64,000 bases of DNA, from NCBI GenBank assembly GCA_022009815.1, contig CP091725.1, forward strand, positions 992,001 to 1,056,000, given 5' to 3'. Origin of the DNA: Bacteroidales bacterium. Lineage in GTDB: Bacteria; Bacteroidota; Bacteroidia; Bacteroidales; Muribaculaceae. Positions 36,699-47,123 of this stretch are shown in pieces. How positions within the stretch are numbered: the stretch's first letter is position 1; each line of letters begins with the position of its first letter. The position numbers and the translations under genes are program-made. The notes under the pieces are model-generated. The model worked only from the letters and a program-made list of their open reading frames with translations, did no database searches and was not told the DNA's origin.

Positions 36699-38216
36699 CT
36701 ACTTGTCGGGATTTGCATCCTTGAAGATTCTGTTCCAACGGATTCCAGAGAATAACGGTTTATCCTCATCGAATGATATGATGACAAACATCGGCGTGCC
36801 TACTATGTGGTCTTCAGGCACAAAACCCCAATAGCGCGAGTCGAGCGAATTGTCGCGGTTGTCGCCCATCATCCAATAGTAATCCATCTTGAACGTATAA
36901 GAGTCGGTCTGTTTGCCGTTGATGAATATTTTGCCGTCGCGCACCTGCAAGTCGTTTCGCTCATAGTTGCGGATGCATCGCTCATAAACAGGCAGATTGA
37001 ACATGTTAAGCTTCAGCGTCACACCCTTTTTAGGTATCCACATTCCGCCCTGAGCTATATTTGTGGCATAGTTGGCACGCGTCCATCCGTAATAGCGCGT
37101 AATAGGATAAGGCGGACACGGCTCTATCACTTCCGAGCGCTCCACAGCCGTGACATAAGGCAACGATTTGAAATAAGCCACCGCCTTTTTTGTCAGAGGC
37201 ACACCTCCGGAATAGAAAGATCCGTCGCGGTTCATCTTCTTGTCGTAGATCATCTCACCATCGGCATTGGCAACTGGAGCATTGCGGTCGGCAAGACTGA
37301 TGCCTGCCTTTTCCCAATCCTCATCGCTGATCGACTGTCCGTTGGTATAGATGTCATAGTTGAACTGCAAATTTTCCGGTTCATCAAGCGGCTTGCCGTT
37401 GATATACACCGTTTGGTCGACAATCTTCAGATAGTCGCCAGGCAAACCTATGCAACGCTTCACATAGTTCTCGCGGCGGTCCACCGGACGATACATCACC
37501 TTTCCGAAATATTCCGGATGCTGGTTTACCACACGGCGTCCCAGCTCAATGCAACGCTTGCCGAACTCGTAGCTGTAATATTCATGCAGCGATGTTGGAT
37601 TCTGCTGCTTGAAACCTTCAATGTAGCAACTTGTATAGTAATCCGGATTCTGCACATTGTAGGCAATAGTGTCGCCAGCCGGGAAGTTGAACACAACGAT
37701 GTCGTTGCGTTCAACCTTACGGAATCCTTTCAGACGACGGTATTCGTTTTCCGGATGGTCGAGATAGCTCTTTGTGTTGATTATAGGAAACGTGTTCTGA
37801 CAAAGAGGAAAGTGGATTGGAGTGATAGGCACACGCGGCCCGTAGCACATCTTGTTGACCCACAGATAGTCGCCCACAAGAAGCGTTTTCTCCAATGAAG
37901 AAGACGGAATCTTATAGTTCTGACCAATGAATGTGAAAATTATATATACAAGTACAAGGGCATAGACAATAGCGTCTATCCAGCTCATCACTGTACGCAC
38001 TACCGACGATTTCGACGTGCGCCACCAGTCCCAACGCACGTAGCGCGTCAGATAGATGTCGACCAAAACGGGATAAACCAGCAGAAACCACCAGTTGCCA
38101 AGCCATGTCAAAAATGCGAAAAACAGCACTGAGACAATAGCAAAACGTATCTTCTGTGACCTTTTTGCCGATAATATCCGCTCCTTTATACTTTTACCCT
38201 TTTTGTTTGATTCCAT
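36699..38216 (-). CDS. lepB: Signal peptidase I, long Bacteroidetes form
   Basis: Removes signal peptides from exported proteins at the inner membrane. The protein has 505 residues, longer than the E. coli enzyme, and carries a large insert between catalytic boxes as in other Bacteroidetes. Two or three hydrophobic segments lie within residues 22-100. The catalytic serine is in KIPSSSLEKTLLVGD, the general-base lysine in NYVKRCIGLPGDYLK, and box E is MMGDNRDNSLDSRYWG. The start ATG at 38216 is 30 bases after the acyltransferase stop. It shares a minus-strand block with PorZ, another export protein. Confidence 0.95.
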   Translation of the reverse strand: MESNKKGKSIKERILSAKRSQKIRFAIVSVLFFAFLTWLGNWWFLLVYPVLVDIYLTRYVRWDWWRTSKSSVVRTVMSWIDAIVYALVLVYIIFTFIGQNYKIPSSSLEKTLLVGDYLWVNKMCYGPRVPITPIHFPLCQNTFPIINTKSYLDHPENEYRRLKGFRKVERNDIVVFNFPAGDTIAYNVQNPDYYTSCYIEGFKQQNPTSLHEYYSYEFGKRCIELGRRVVNQHPEYFGKVMYRPVDRRENYVKRCIGLPGDYLKIVDQTVYINGKPLDEPENLQFNYDIYTNGQSISDEDWEKAGISLADRNAPVANADGEMIYDKKMNRDGSFYSGGVPLTKKAVAYFKSLPYVTAVERSEVIEPCPPYPITRYYGWTRANYATNIAQGGMWIPKKGVTLKLNMFNLPVYERCIRNYERNDLQVRDGKIFINGKQTDSYTFKMDYYWMMGDNRDNSLDSRYWGFVPEDHIVGTPMFVIISFDEDKPLFSGIRWNRIFKDANPDK

Positions 38217-38246
38217 ATATTTCTTATTTGTTATGCAAATATACTA

Positions 38247-39284
38247 CTACCAATTGAACTTTGGAAAATAATGATTGAATGCTTTTTTATCTCCAACTAA
38301 AATAGGACAATGTTTTTTCACTAAATACACTATCAAGAACAGTGTTGCAGCCACAAATATGAAAACAGACACAAAGCCTATAATATTGTTTATAGGAAAA
38401 TATGATACTAATTTTTCATAGAAAAATCTCCAAAATTTAATTACACCACCATTCAGATAATAGAATAGCAAACTGTTTGCCCCTATATAGCAAATCAAAT
38501 TCAAGTGTTTGACATACAACTTATTGACTAACAACAACATCATTATTATGCCGCAAATTGTATATATCATAAACATTGGAAAATTATTTAATTCCTGTCC
38601 CCAAAACACATTTGTTGTTGAATGTTTAAAAAACAACGATTCAACCATCATAAGCGATCCGTACAAAAAGACCGACACTATCAAATTCCTCCAACTGATA
38701 AAATTTTTGAACTTATCTTCATAAATTCTGTAAAAGAATCCCATTCCGAAGAAAAACACAACAAAAAAAACTTTATCCAGCTGATAAGGCAATGTTTCTG
38801 AAGTAATGCTTTTTATAAAAATGCCAATACCTACACTTAAAAATAAAAATAGTCCGATATATTTTAGATTCTTTGTGGCGTTAAGAACTGAGGCAAATAT
38901 CAATTGAGCCACACCGAGAGATACAACAAACCATGTTGCCCAACCTAAAAGTATCGACTTAAAGCCATATATAACAGGCTCACTGTTTGACAAATATTTG
39001 GGAACAACTATTATGGTTGATATGATTAAGTATGTCCAAACAATGCCTCGGAATATTTGTTTCAATTTTTTTCCAAAAGAAAATTCTCTATAATCAGAAG
39101 TAAAGACATATCCAGACAAAAAGAAGAAAAAAGGCATTCTGAAAAAAGAAAATATCTCTTTTGTGCCAGTGTCAACAATAGGAAGATATTCTTCGCAATG
39201 AAACAGCACCACTAAAAGAATGCTTATTCCTTTTCCTAAATCAACCCACTCTTTTCTTCCTTTACTCTCGTATAAACTAATCAT
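38247..39284 (-). CDS. Acyltransferase 3 family membrane protein
   Basis: A 345-residue membrane protein with about ten hydrophobic segments. The N-terminal signature is GRKEWVDLGKGISILLVVLFH, with the catalytic histidine in VVLFHCEEYLP, then RMPFFFFLSGYVFTSDY. Such proteins O-acetylate surface polysaccharides, peptidoglycan or lipids. The ATG comes three bases after the porZ stop, so it belongs to the porZ transcript. It is markedly AT-rich compared with leuS and lepB on either side, so it was probably inserted into the conserved block. The acceptor is unknown. Confidence 0.85.
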   Translation of the reverse strand: MISLYESKGRKEWVDLGKGISILLVVLFHCEEYLPIVDTGTKEIFSFFRMPFFFFLSGYVFTSDYREFSFGKKLKQIFRGIVWTYLIISTIIVVPKYLSNSEPVIYGFKSILLGWATWFVVSLGVAQLIFASVLNATKNLKYIGLFLFLSVGIGIFIKSITSETLPYQLDKVFFVVFFFGMGFFYRIYEDKFKNFISWRNLIVSVFLYGSLMMVESLFFKHSTTNVFWGQELNNFPMFMIYTICGIIMMLLLVNKLYVKHLNLICYIGANSLLFYYLNGGVIKFWRFFYEKLVSYFPINNIIGFVSVFIFVAATLFLIVYLVKKHCPILVGDKKAFNHYFPKFNW

Positions 39285-39287
39285 ATA

Positions 39288-41642
39288 TTATTTTACCACT
39301 AAAATTTTAGTGACACAACCACTTGATTTATCGTTTTCATTCTGCGATGCAAATACATAGTATACACCCGTGTTCACGCGTGAACCTTCGCTGTTAAGTC
39401 CATCCCATACAAACATACCTCCTGTGGAGCGTCCTGAATAAACAAGGTTGCCCATAGAGTCTGTAATCTTCACGAGAGAATTGTCCATAAGTCCTGCCAC
39501 TGTGATATGTCCGCTATAGTCAGGACGCACTGGATTAGGATAAGCATAGACATCACTGTAGTCATTTTGAGCCGGCGCAGCGTCACTTTCATAGACAAGT
39601 GTACCTTTCTTTGTTCCTATAAACACGCGATTATCATCTGTGCTACATGCAACAGATGTTATCTCAACACTTGTCAACGGACTGTTTTCAGTAGAAAAAT
39701 GCTCCAATATCTCACTGCCGTCGCTACTGGTCAAATATAATCCCGATGTAGAGGATCCAAACCATTTTCTATTTGCTCCATCAATGGCTATGTCATTAAC
39801 CGATACGCCATCAAGCAAGTAGTCGGCAAGATTTGTACCATCGTTACGAGGCACTTTAACTCTATTCACAACCACATTTCCAGAAAAAGCCGCTTTAATA
39901 TTGTTTATCAAGCCGACTCCTGTGTTGGTGCCGAGCCAGAATTTGTTGTTTTCTTCCTTGATGGAATGTATATAACCTATATCAAAATTTTTTCCGTCCT
40001 GATCATTATAAGTTGTTACAATTGCAACCCTATCATCTGAAATATCAGTCAATGTACCATTGGTATCAATTATAGCCAATTTTGATTTCCACATATTTGA
40101 TGCCAACAACACGTATCTGCCATCTTTAGAAATGCATAACTGGCTGCCATACGTTGTAGCAAAATTGCCTAAATCAATAGATATAAAATCGTCGGCAGTC
40201 AGATTTTCTTTATAAAGTTTGTCCTTTGGTAAAATATACAAAGGTGCGTATGTTGTCTTATTGAAATTATAAAAAGAAAACCACAGATTTCCCTCTTTGT
40301 CAAATTTCAAGTCGCTTACGCAACAAACATAATTAAGAAATAAAGGAGAGTTTGTTTGATCAACCTTTTGAATCTGTTTGCCATCTTCAACGCAATACAA
40401 CCCCTCAAAATAAGAACCAAACCAAATTCTATTCTTATTGTTTGGATCTATCTGAGGACTGTATGGACCCATCAATGCATTTTTTGATATGCTTACATTA
40501 TTGTTGAATGTAGGATTTACAGGCGACACATCTTTCCATTCACCATTTTTCATTTCACAAAATGCTATTTTCATTCTATTGGTAGCATCCTTGTAGTTTG
40601 TACCCGAATTCATAGAATACAGCGTGCCGTTTTGATAAGTGAGGTAGTAAGGCTCGCTGACGGTAGAGGTGTTTGGACGATAAGTGTCGTGAAGAATGGT
40701 GACAGAGCCGTCGGAGATTGAAAACTCCTTCAATCCGTTGCTGTCGAGATTCCACAATCCTTTGCCATCGATTGTTGACAGATGGCTACCGTCGATTTCC
40801 GAAGGCATCGCCACTGTCTGCGACGTTCCATCCGGGCTTACAACTATATATTTTTCCATATACGAAGCCACCATATTGCTGCCCGACATCGACACGTTCG
40901 ACGGCGCCGACTTCTCTATAACCGACATTGCAAGGTTGGTAGGATCCTCTCCTATTTTTATATAATAAAACCAACCAGTCGTGGTCAACATACTGTTGTT
41001 GTCTACTTTCAGCAACTGCATTTCCTGCTTGATGTTGGTTTCCTTGAAACTGCTCAGTTCATAATGACTCTCACCAACCGACGACACATAGATTTTTTTT
41101 GTCGAACGTGGCAAATATGTTTTTATCGGTCACTACAATCGATTTGAAAGCCTTTCCATAGTTGAACGACTCTTTTACCACACATTTGTTGCAGTCTACG
41201 ACCATATATCCGAAATCAGTGGCAATGTATGCATAATCGCCGCTGAAATCCACGCTGTTGATTGCTTTCGACACTGTGAGAATAACGCTTTTGAGGTCAG
41301 GCACATTGTCAACACGTCCGTTTCGCGCACAATGTCGATGTTTGAGTTGCTGTATGCCACAAGCAAAAATTTCTTGTCGTAGTTATAGTATATGCCCGAA
41401 ATGTCAGTGTCAGACATTCCGTTCATTTTCGTATAAAACACCGATTCATCGTTATCTTTGTCGTAGGAATACAACCAACCGTCGGCGAGATAGAACACCT
41501 TGTTGTCGGTGTCGACAAGCGAATTGTTGTTGTTGCCCGAAAATACGGGATAAATGCTCCAACTGCCCACTTGCTGGGACTTCGCCGGCACAACAGCCAT
41601 CACAATCAGTAATGCAACTGCCAAACATATTCTCTTTATCAT
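39288..41642 (-). CDS. porZ: Type IX secretion system protein PorZ, two frame breaks
   Basis: A surface beta-propeller protein that presents anionic LPS to the T9SS sortase. The repaired length is 784 residues, near the P. gingivalis protein. The signal peptide is ICLAVALLIVMAVVPAKSQ, and the N-terminus QVGSWSIYPVFSGNNN is family-like. Two propeller domains follow with recurring strands such as NRIWFGSYFEGLYCVEDG, NKFWLGTNTGVGLI and NRVFIGTKKGTLVYE. A CTD ends it (YAYPNPVRPDYSGHI, then NTGVYYVFASQ). The frame breaks at 41306-41307 (one base lost) and at the T8 run 41093-41100. The ATG overlaps the rdgB stop by four bases. Its presence implies a complete T9SS elsewhere. Confidence 0.88.
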
Positions 41643-42220
41643 AGTGTCTTTTTTAAATAGTCTATAAGTTTTTTTGTAGCCCTTGCGCGATGGCTGATGG
41701 CATTTTTTTCTGCCGACTCCATTTCTGCGAAAGTGCGGTCGCTGCCTTCCGGCAGAAACACTTTGTCGTATCCGAATCCACCTTCTCCATGACGCTCTGT
41801 GGCAATTGTTCCCTCTATTTTTCCCTCAAATTCAATGCTTTCACTGCCTTCAATAAGTGCTATCACCGTGCGGAAACGCGCTGTGCGGTCGGTCTTTCCA
41901 GCCAATTCACCGAGCAGCTTGTCTATGTTGCGCTCCGAATTGCAGTCCTCGCCTGCATAACGTGCGGAGTAGACACCCGGACGTCCGTCAAGCGCCGTCA
42001 CCTCCAAACCGGTGTCGTCGGCAAAGCAGTCGTATCCGTATTTGTCCTTCACCCAACGCGCTTTAAGCATGGCGTTGCCTTCGATTGTAGCCGCCGTTTC
42101 CGGAATATCGTCGTGACAACCTATTTCAGAAAGACTGAGAATATTGTACTCTCCTCCTGCAATAGCCCTGATTTCCTGAAGCTTGTTTTTATTATTTGTA
42201 GCGAATACAATATTCTTCAT
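41639..42220 (-). CDS. rdgB: Non-canonical purine NTP pyrophosphatase (RdgB/HAM1)
   Basis: House-cleaning enzyme that hydrolyses dITP, ITP and XTP to monophosphates. The protein has 193 residues, the usual length. It begins MKNIVFATNNKNKLQEIRAI, with the phosphate-binding TNN-K motif. Other hallmarks are CFADDTGLEVTALDGRPGVYS, FGYDKVFLPEG and the C-terminal AEKNAISHRARATKKL. It overlaps porZ by four bases and follows leuS after a 52-base gap, so nadA, leuS, rdgB and porZ may share a transcript. The frame is intact. Confidence 0.96.
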   Translation of the reverse strand: MKNIVFATNNKNKLQEIRAIAGGEYNILSLSEIGCHDDIPETAATIEGNAMLKARWVKDKYGYDCFADDTGLEVTALDGRPGVYSARYAGEDCNSERNIDKLLGELAGKTDRTARFRTVIALIEGSESIEFEGKIEGTIATERHGEGGFGYDKVFLPEGSDRTFAEMESAEKNAISHRARATKKLIDYLKKTL

Positions 42221-42272
42221 ATCTTTCTAATAATTCAGCTGTTCTATTTATTAAAACGTTGTTTTACACGCT

Positions 42273-45043
42273 TTATTTCACAACGATGTTGACAATCTTG
42301 TTTGGCACAACTATCACTTTCACCACAGTTTTGCCTTCAAGCCAGCGTGCGGCATTCTCATTTTCAAGAGCCAGACGCTCAACTTCAGCCTTGTCGGTGC
42401 CGTTTGCCACTTGAATGTTGAAACGTGCCTTTCCGTTGAACGACACTGCATAGTTCACGTTTGCCTCAACAAGATATGCCTCGTTGAATTTTGGCCAGGC
42501 TGCGTCGCACACCGTAGTGTCGTTGCCTACAGCATGCCACAATTCCTCTGCAATGTGAGGAGCGAACGGTGCGAGAAGCACCACAAGTTCACCAAGCACC
42601 TCGCGCGAATGACACTTAGCCGCAGCAAGCTCGTTTACGCAAATCATAAACGCGCTGACCGATGTGTTGTAAGAGAAATGCTCAATGTCCCATGTCACTT
42701 TCTTTATCAGTTTATGAAGCGATTTGAGCGCCTCTGCCGAAGCTTTTTCATCGTCGACGAGCAAAGTGTCGCCTTTGTAGAACAAGTTCCACAATTTCTT
42801 CAAGAAGCGGTTCACACCGTCGATACCGTTGGTGTCCCACGGCTTGCTCTGCTCCAACGGACCGAGGAACATTTCGTAAAGACGCAATGTGTCGGCACCA
42901 TAAGTTTCTACAATATCGTCTGGATTCACAACATTGAACATTGACTTTGACATCTTCTCAACGGCATATCCACAAACATATTTGCCATCCTCAAGCACAA
43001 ACTGTGCGTCGGCAAACTCCGGACGCCACGCCTTGAATTTCTCAATATCGAGCACGTCGTTGCTAACGATGTTGACATCAACGTGGATAGGTGTTGTGTC
43101 GTAATCCTTCTTCAATCCGTATGAAACGAATGTGTTGGTATCCTTTATGCGGTAAACAAAGTTGGAGCGTCCCTGAATCATACCCTGATTTATGAGCTTC
43201 TTGAACGGTTCTTCCTCGCATACAACACCGTTGTCAAACAAGAATTTGTTCCAGAAACGGCTATAAATCAAGTGACCTGTGGCATGCTCCGTACCGCCGA
43301 TGTAAAGGTCAACGTTGCGCCAATACTCGTCTGCCTCTTTAGACACAAGAGCATTGTTGTTGCGCGGATCCATATAGCGCAGATAATATGCCGACGAGCC
43401 AGCGAAACCAGGCATTGTGCAAGTTCGTAAGGATAGCCTTCGGCTGTGTGCCAGTTTTTGGCACGTCCCAATGGAGGCTCGCCAGTCTCCGTAGGCAGGA
43501 ATTTGTCAACTTCGGGCAGTTCAAGAGGCAACTGGTCCTCATCGAGCACATGAGGAATGCCGTCTTTGTAGTATACAGGGAACGGCTCGCCCCAATAGCG
43601 CTGACGACTGAAGATAGCATCGCGCAGACGATAGTTCACTTTTACCTTGCCTATGCCTTTTTCTTTGATAAACTTCTTTGTCGCGGCAATGGCTTCTTTC
43701 ACTTCCATTCCGTTGAGATTCAACTCCGCACCCTCAGAATTTATCATTTTGCCCTCTTTTGCGTCAAAACTTTGTTCAGACACGTCGCATCCCTCAATAA
43801 GAGGCACTACGGGCAGATTGAAATGACGAGCGAAAGCATAGTCGCGGCTGTCGTGGGCTGGCACTGCCATGATTGCGCCCGTGCCGTAGCCAGCAAGCAC
43901 ATAGTCGCTTATCCACACAGGTATTTCCTTTCCTGTAAGCGGATTCACGGCATACGATCCTGAGAACACACCGCTGACCTGCTTGTCAATCAGACGCTCA
44001 CGCTCTGTCTTATGCTTTATTTCAGCCAAATATTTATCTACTGCTTCACGCTGTTCGGCAGTAACGAGTTTTTCAACATATTCACTTTCCGGTGCGAGCA
44101 CCATGAATGTCACACCAAAGATTGTATCTGCACGGGTTGTGAAAATTTCAAGATTGAGATCTTGTCCTACCACCTTGAAATTCATTTCAGCACCCTCCGA
44201 ACGTCCAATCCAGTTGCGCTGTGTTTCTTTAAGAGAGTCGGTCCAGTCGATGGTGTCAAGACCGTCGAGAAGACGTTGTGCATAGGCCGACACACGCAGA
44301 CACCATTGGTTCATCACCTTCTGCTCCACCGGATATCCACCACGTATCGACACACCCTCGCTCACCTCGTCGTTGGCAAGCACAGTGCCGAGTTTCGCAC
44401 ACCAGTTGACCATTGTCTTGCCACGATAAGCAATACGGTAGTTCATCAGCACGTCGCTCTGCTCCTTTTCGCTCATTGCGTTCCATTCGGCAGCCGTGAA
44501 GTGCATTTCCTCGCCGCATGCAGCCTCCACGCCTTCCGTGCCGTTCTGCTTGAACGCATCTATAAGTTTGTCGATGCACTCAGACTTGTTTGTCTTCAAG
44601 TCATAGTAACTCTTGAACATTTTTACAAATGCCCACTGTGTCCATTTGTAATATTGCGGATCGCACGTCTTGAGCTCGCGGCTCCAATCGTAGCAGAAAC
44701 CAATCTTGTTCAGCTGCTCGCGGTAACGGTTGATGTTGTTTACGGTTGTCACCTCAGGATGCTGACCAGTCTGAATGGCATATTGCTCGGCAGGCAAACC
44801 ATATGCGTCGTAGCCCATCGGATGAAGCACATTGAATCCCTGCAGACGCTTGTAGCGTGAGAATATGTCAGACGCAATGTAACCGAGCGGATGGCCTACG
44901 TGAAGTCCCGCACCCGAAGGATAAGGAAACATGTCGAGCACGTAGAATTTCGGACGCTTTGCATCGATGTCGGTTTTATAAACGTTGTTGTCTTTCCAAT
45001 ACTGTTGCCAGCGTTTCTCTATTTCTTTGTGATTATATTCCAT
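42273..45043 (-). CDS. leuS: Leucyl-tRNA synthetase, frame broken near 43417
   Basis: Charges tRNA-Leu. The repaired protein is 923 residues, normal for the bacterial enzyme. The HIGH-type motif is PYPSGAGLHVGHPLGY, the editing domain (CP1) includes the DSRDYAFARHFNLPVVP region, and the KMSKS motif is intact as VEKMSKSMFNVVNPDD. The first frame loses sense after EGYPYELA, and the second starts TMPGFAGSSAYYLRYMDP: one base is missing at about 43415-43420. Since the enzyme is essential and the rest is conserved, a sequence error is far more likely than inactivation. It starts ten bases after the nadA stop. Confidence 0.95.
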
Positions 45044-45053
45044 ATTTCTTTTC

Positions 45054-46040
45054 TTATTTTATCAAACCAAGTTGTTTAGAAATGTCGAGCATCTTGTTTA
45101 TCGGACGCACTGCGCGCTCGCAAAGATCCTCGCTTATTTTTATTTCCGGAGCCTCGTATTTAAGGCAGTTGTAGATTTTCTCAAGTGTGTTTAGACGCAT
45201 ATAGAAGCACTCGTTGCACGCACATGTGCTGTCGTCGGGAGGCGCAGGAATGAATTCCTTGTCCGGACAAGCCTTCTTCATCTCGTAAAGTATGCCCGAC
45301 TCCGTCACTACAATAAACTGACGGGCGTCTGACTTTACAGCATAGTCGAGCAAGCCTTTTGTCGAGCCCACCTTGTCGGCAAGAACAAGCAGACTCTTCT
45401 TGCATTCAGGATGCGCCAGCACTTTCGCTTCAGGATATTGCTTCTTCAATCCTATGAGTTTCTCAAGCGAGAATTTCTCATGCACCATGCACGCTCCGTC
45501 CCACAGTTTCATCTGACGTCCTGTAAGACTGTTGATATAATTGCCGAGGTTGCGGTCTGGTCCGAAAATCATTTTCTGATCTTTCGGGAAACTCTCCACT
45601 ATCTGGCACGCGTTGGATGATGTGACAACCACGTCGGTCAGCGCCTTCACCTCTGCCGTCGTGTTGGCATAACTTATAACGATGTGGTCGGGATTCTCGT
45701 CAATGAACCGCTGCAAGTCGGCGGCCTTGCAACTGTCGGCAAGTGAACATCCGGCATTGAGATCGGGCACAAGCACCTTCTTCCGCGGCGACAGAATTTT
45801 CGCCGTCTCGCCCATGAAGTTCACTCCGCAGCTGACAATCACGTCGGCATCCGTCTGCGCAGCCTTCTGTGCCAACGCCAGACTGTCGCCGATGAAATCG
45901 GCTATAGCCTGCACCTCGTCGCGCTGATAGTAGTGCGCCAGGATGACTGCATTCTTCTCTTTCTTCAGTTTGCCAATCTCTTCCACCAGATTCAAACCCT
46001 CCTCTACAGGAGCGTCAACGTAACCTTTATCCACAGTCAT
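45054..46040 (-). CDS. nadA: Quinolinate synthase A
   Basis: Condenses iminoaspartate with dihydroxyacetone phosphate to quinolinate in NAD synthesis. The protein has 328 residues. The [4Fe-4S] ligands are expected in VSCGVNFMGE, WDGACMVHE and CACNECFYM. Other conserved motifs are ILAHYYQRDEVQAIADFIGD and YANTTAEVKAL. No nadB or nadC is next to it. It is the first gene of the minus-strand block that runs to wbqC. A perfect DnaA box (46027-46035) lies within its first codons, at the edge of the AT-rich spacer. Confidence 0.96.
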   Translation of the reverse strand: MTVDKGYVDAPVEEGLNLVEEIGKLKKEKNAVILAHYYQRDEVQAIADFIGDSLALAQKAAQTDADVIVSCGVNFMGETAKILSPRKKVLVPDLNAGCSLADSCKAADLQRFIDENPDHIVISYANTTAEVKALTDVVVTSSNACQIVESFPKDQKMIFGPDRNLGNYINSLTGRQMKLWDGACMVHEKFSLEKLIGLKKQYPEAKVLAHPECKKSLLVLADKVGSTKGLLDYAVKSDARQFIVVTESGILYEMKKACPDKEFIPAPPDDSTCACNECFYMRLNTLEKIYNCLKYEAPEIKISEDLCERAVRPINKMLDISKQLGLIK

Positions 46041-46509
46041 TATTTTATATATTTTCTTTTTATTTTTTTAAAAAAGGAATTTTATGTTGTTACTATTAGC
46101 GCGTTGATAACTGTAGTAACTTTTTGGCTGTTTTCTTGTTTTTTAAGTTATTGATATAATTGTCTACGTTATCAATATGCTGTCAACACGCAATATCCTT
46201 ATATTTCAGTTTCATATAAGTTTTATCAACACCTTGTCAATAATCCGCAAAGTTAGTAAATTCTTACGATTTTAAGGCTTGATTTATGTCGAAAACCTGT
46301 TTAATCAGCGATTATTATTTTATGCTAACTTTTTTTGAAAGTTGAAAACTATTTACATACGTTGTTGATTCTTAGATTGCAAGAAAAAAGTTTCAATTGT
46401 TGTTGTTGGGTTTTCAACTGTTATCAACCATTTATTCACATATTGTGGACAACTCCTGTAAGTTAAATTCATTACCTTTGCATTCAAATAATTAACTTCT
46501 GAACAAACA
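46027..46509. other. Candidate replication-origin spacer with DnaA-box-like sites
   Basis: This gene-free AT-rich stretch of about 470 bases between nadA and the methyltransferase gene holds TTATCCACA at 46027-46035, TTATCAACA at 46223-46231, TTATTCACA at 46432-46440, TTATCAACC at 46421-46429 and the inverse of TTGTCCACA at 46444-46452. More inverse sites lie just downstream: TGTTGATAA at 46755 and 46857, and a perfect TGTGGATAA at 47056-47064. Plus-strand base composition is C-rich to the left and more G-rich to the right, as expected around an origin. dnaA itself is not in the window. Origin function is an inference. Confidence 0.5.
46473..46481 (+). promoter_or_regulatory. Promoter -7 box (TACCTTTGC) for the methyltransferase gene
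   Basis: TAnnTTTGC 29 bases before ATG 46510. Confidence 0.6.
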
Positions 46510-47043
46510 ATGAAAAAGAAATCAATGCAGGAACTTGCTCGACTGTCGTGTGAGGAATATCATAAAGTGGAGAAACTCCACATTGTAGTGGTGCTCGACG
46601 ACGTGCGCAGCCTTAACAATATAGGCTCTATATTCCGCACGGCTGATGCCTTTCTGATAGAGAAAATCTACCTTTGCGGAATCACTGCCACTCCTCCAAG
46701 TCCGGATATTCACAAAACGGCGCTCGGTGCGGAGGACTCTGTGGAATGGGAATATGTTGATAATGTTGTAAACCTTGTTGAAAACCTTCAGGAGAATGGC
46801 TATCAAGTATGTGCCATTGAGCAAGTTAACGGTAGCGTCAACTTGTTGGACTTTGTTGTTGATAAGTCAGCCAAATATGCCGTGGTGATGGGTAATGAAG
46901 TGAAAGGTGTGAAGCAGAAAGTAGTAGACGCGGCTGACTGCTGCATTGAGTTGCCCCAATATGGCACCAAGCACTCGCTGAACGTGTCGATCACTGCCGG
47001 CATTGTGATGTGGCAACTATTTCAACAATGCGTTGACAAGTAG
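46510..47043 (+). CDS. SpoU/TrmH-family RNA 2'-O-methyltransferase
   Basis: SAM-dependent methyltransferase with the trefoil-knot SPOUT fold. The 177-residue protein has motif 1 VRSLNNIGSIFRTADAF, motif 2 YAVVMGNEVKGVKQKV and motif 3 HSLNVSITAGIVMWQLF, the knot that binds S-adenosylmethionine. The catalytic arginine is in SIFRTAD. The target (tRNA G18 or 23S rRNA) cannot be told from sequence. It lacks the N-terminal L30e-like substrate-binding domain of the longer family members. It has its own promoter and a very strong terminator, and lies between two groups of DnaA-box-like sites. Confidence 0.92.
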   Translation: MKKKSMQELARLSCEEYHKVEKLHIVVVLDDVRSLNNIGSIFRTADAFLIEKIYLCGITATPPSPDIHKTALGAEDSVEWEYVDNVVNLVENLQENGYQVCAIEQVNGSVNLLDFVVDKSAKYAVVMGNEVKGVKQKVVDAADCCIELPQYGTKHSLNVSITAGIVMWQLFQQCVDK

Positions 47044-47062
47044 TTGTTAACATAGTGTGGAT

Positions 47063-47103
47063 AAACATAGCATCACGCTGACATTCAGCGTGATGCTATG
47101 TTT
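47063..47103. terminator. 19-bp perfect hairpin after the methyltransferase gene
   Basis: The arms 47063-47081 and 47085-47103 pair without mismatch around a 3-base loop. The hairpin starts with A's and ends with T's, so it can stop transcription from both sides: the methyltransferase on plus and, weakly, the remnant genes on minus. It overlaps a DnaA-box-like site by two bases. Confidence 0.8.
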
Positions 47104-47123
47104 ATAACTTGTTTAAAGTTGTT

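Noticed and set aside
41071..41304. Separate small gene between the two large porZ frames
   Set aside because: Its protein fills the missing propeller segment of PorZ exactly, so it is the middle of a gene with two frame breaks.
46223..46452. Replication terminus in place of origin
   Set aside because: Plus-strand composition goes from C-rich to G-rich from left to right, which predicts diverging leading strands. No dif-like site was noticed. A full skew plot is still needed.
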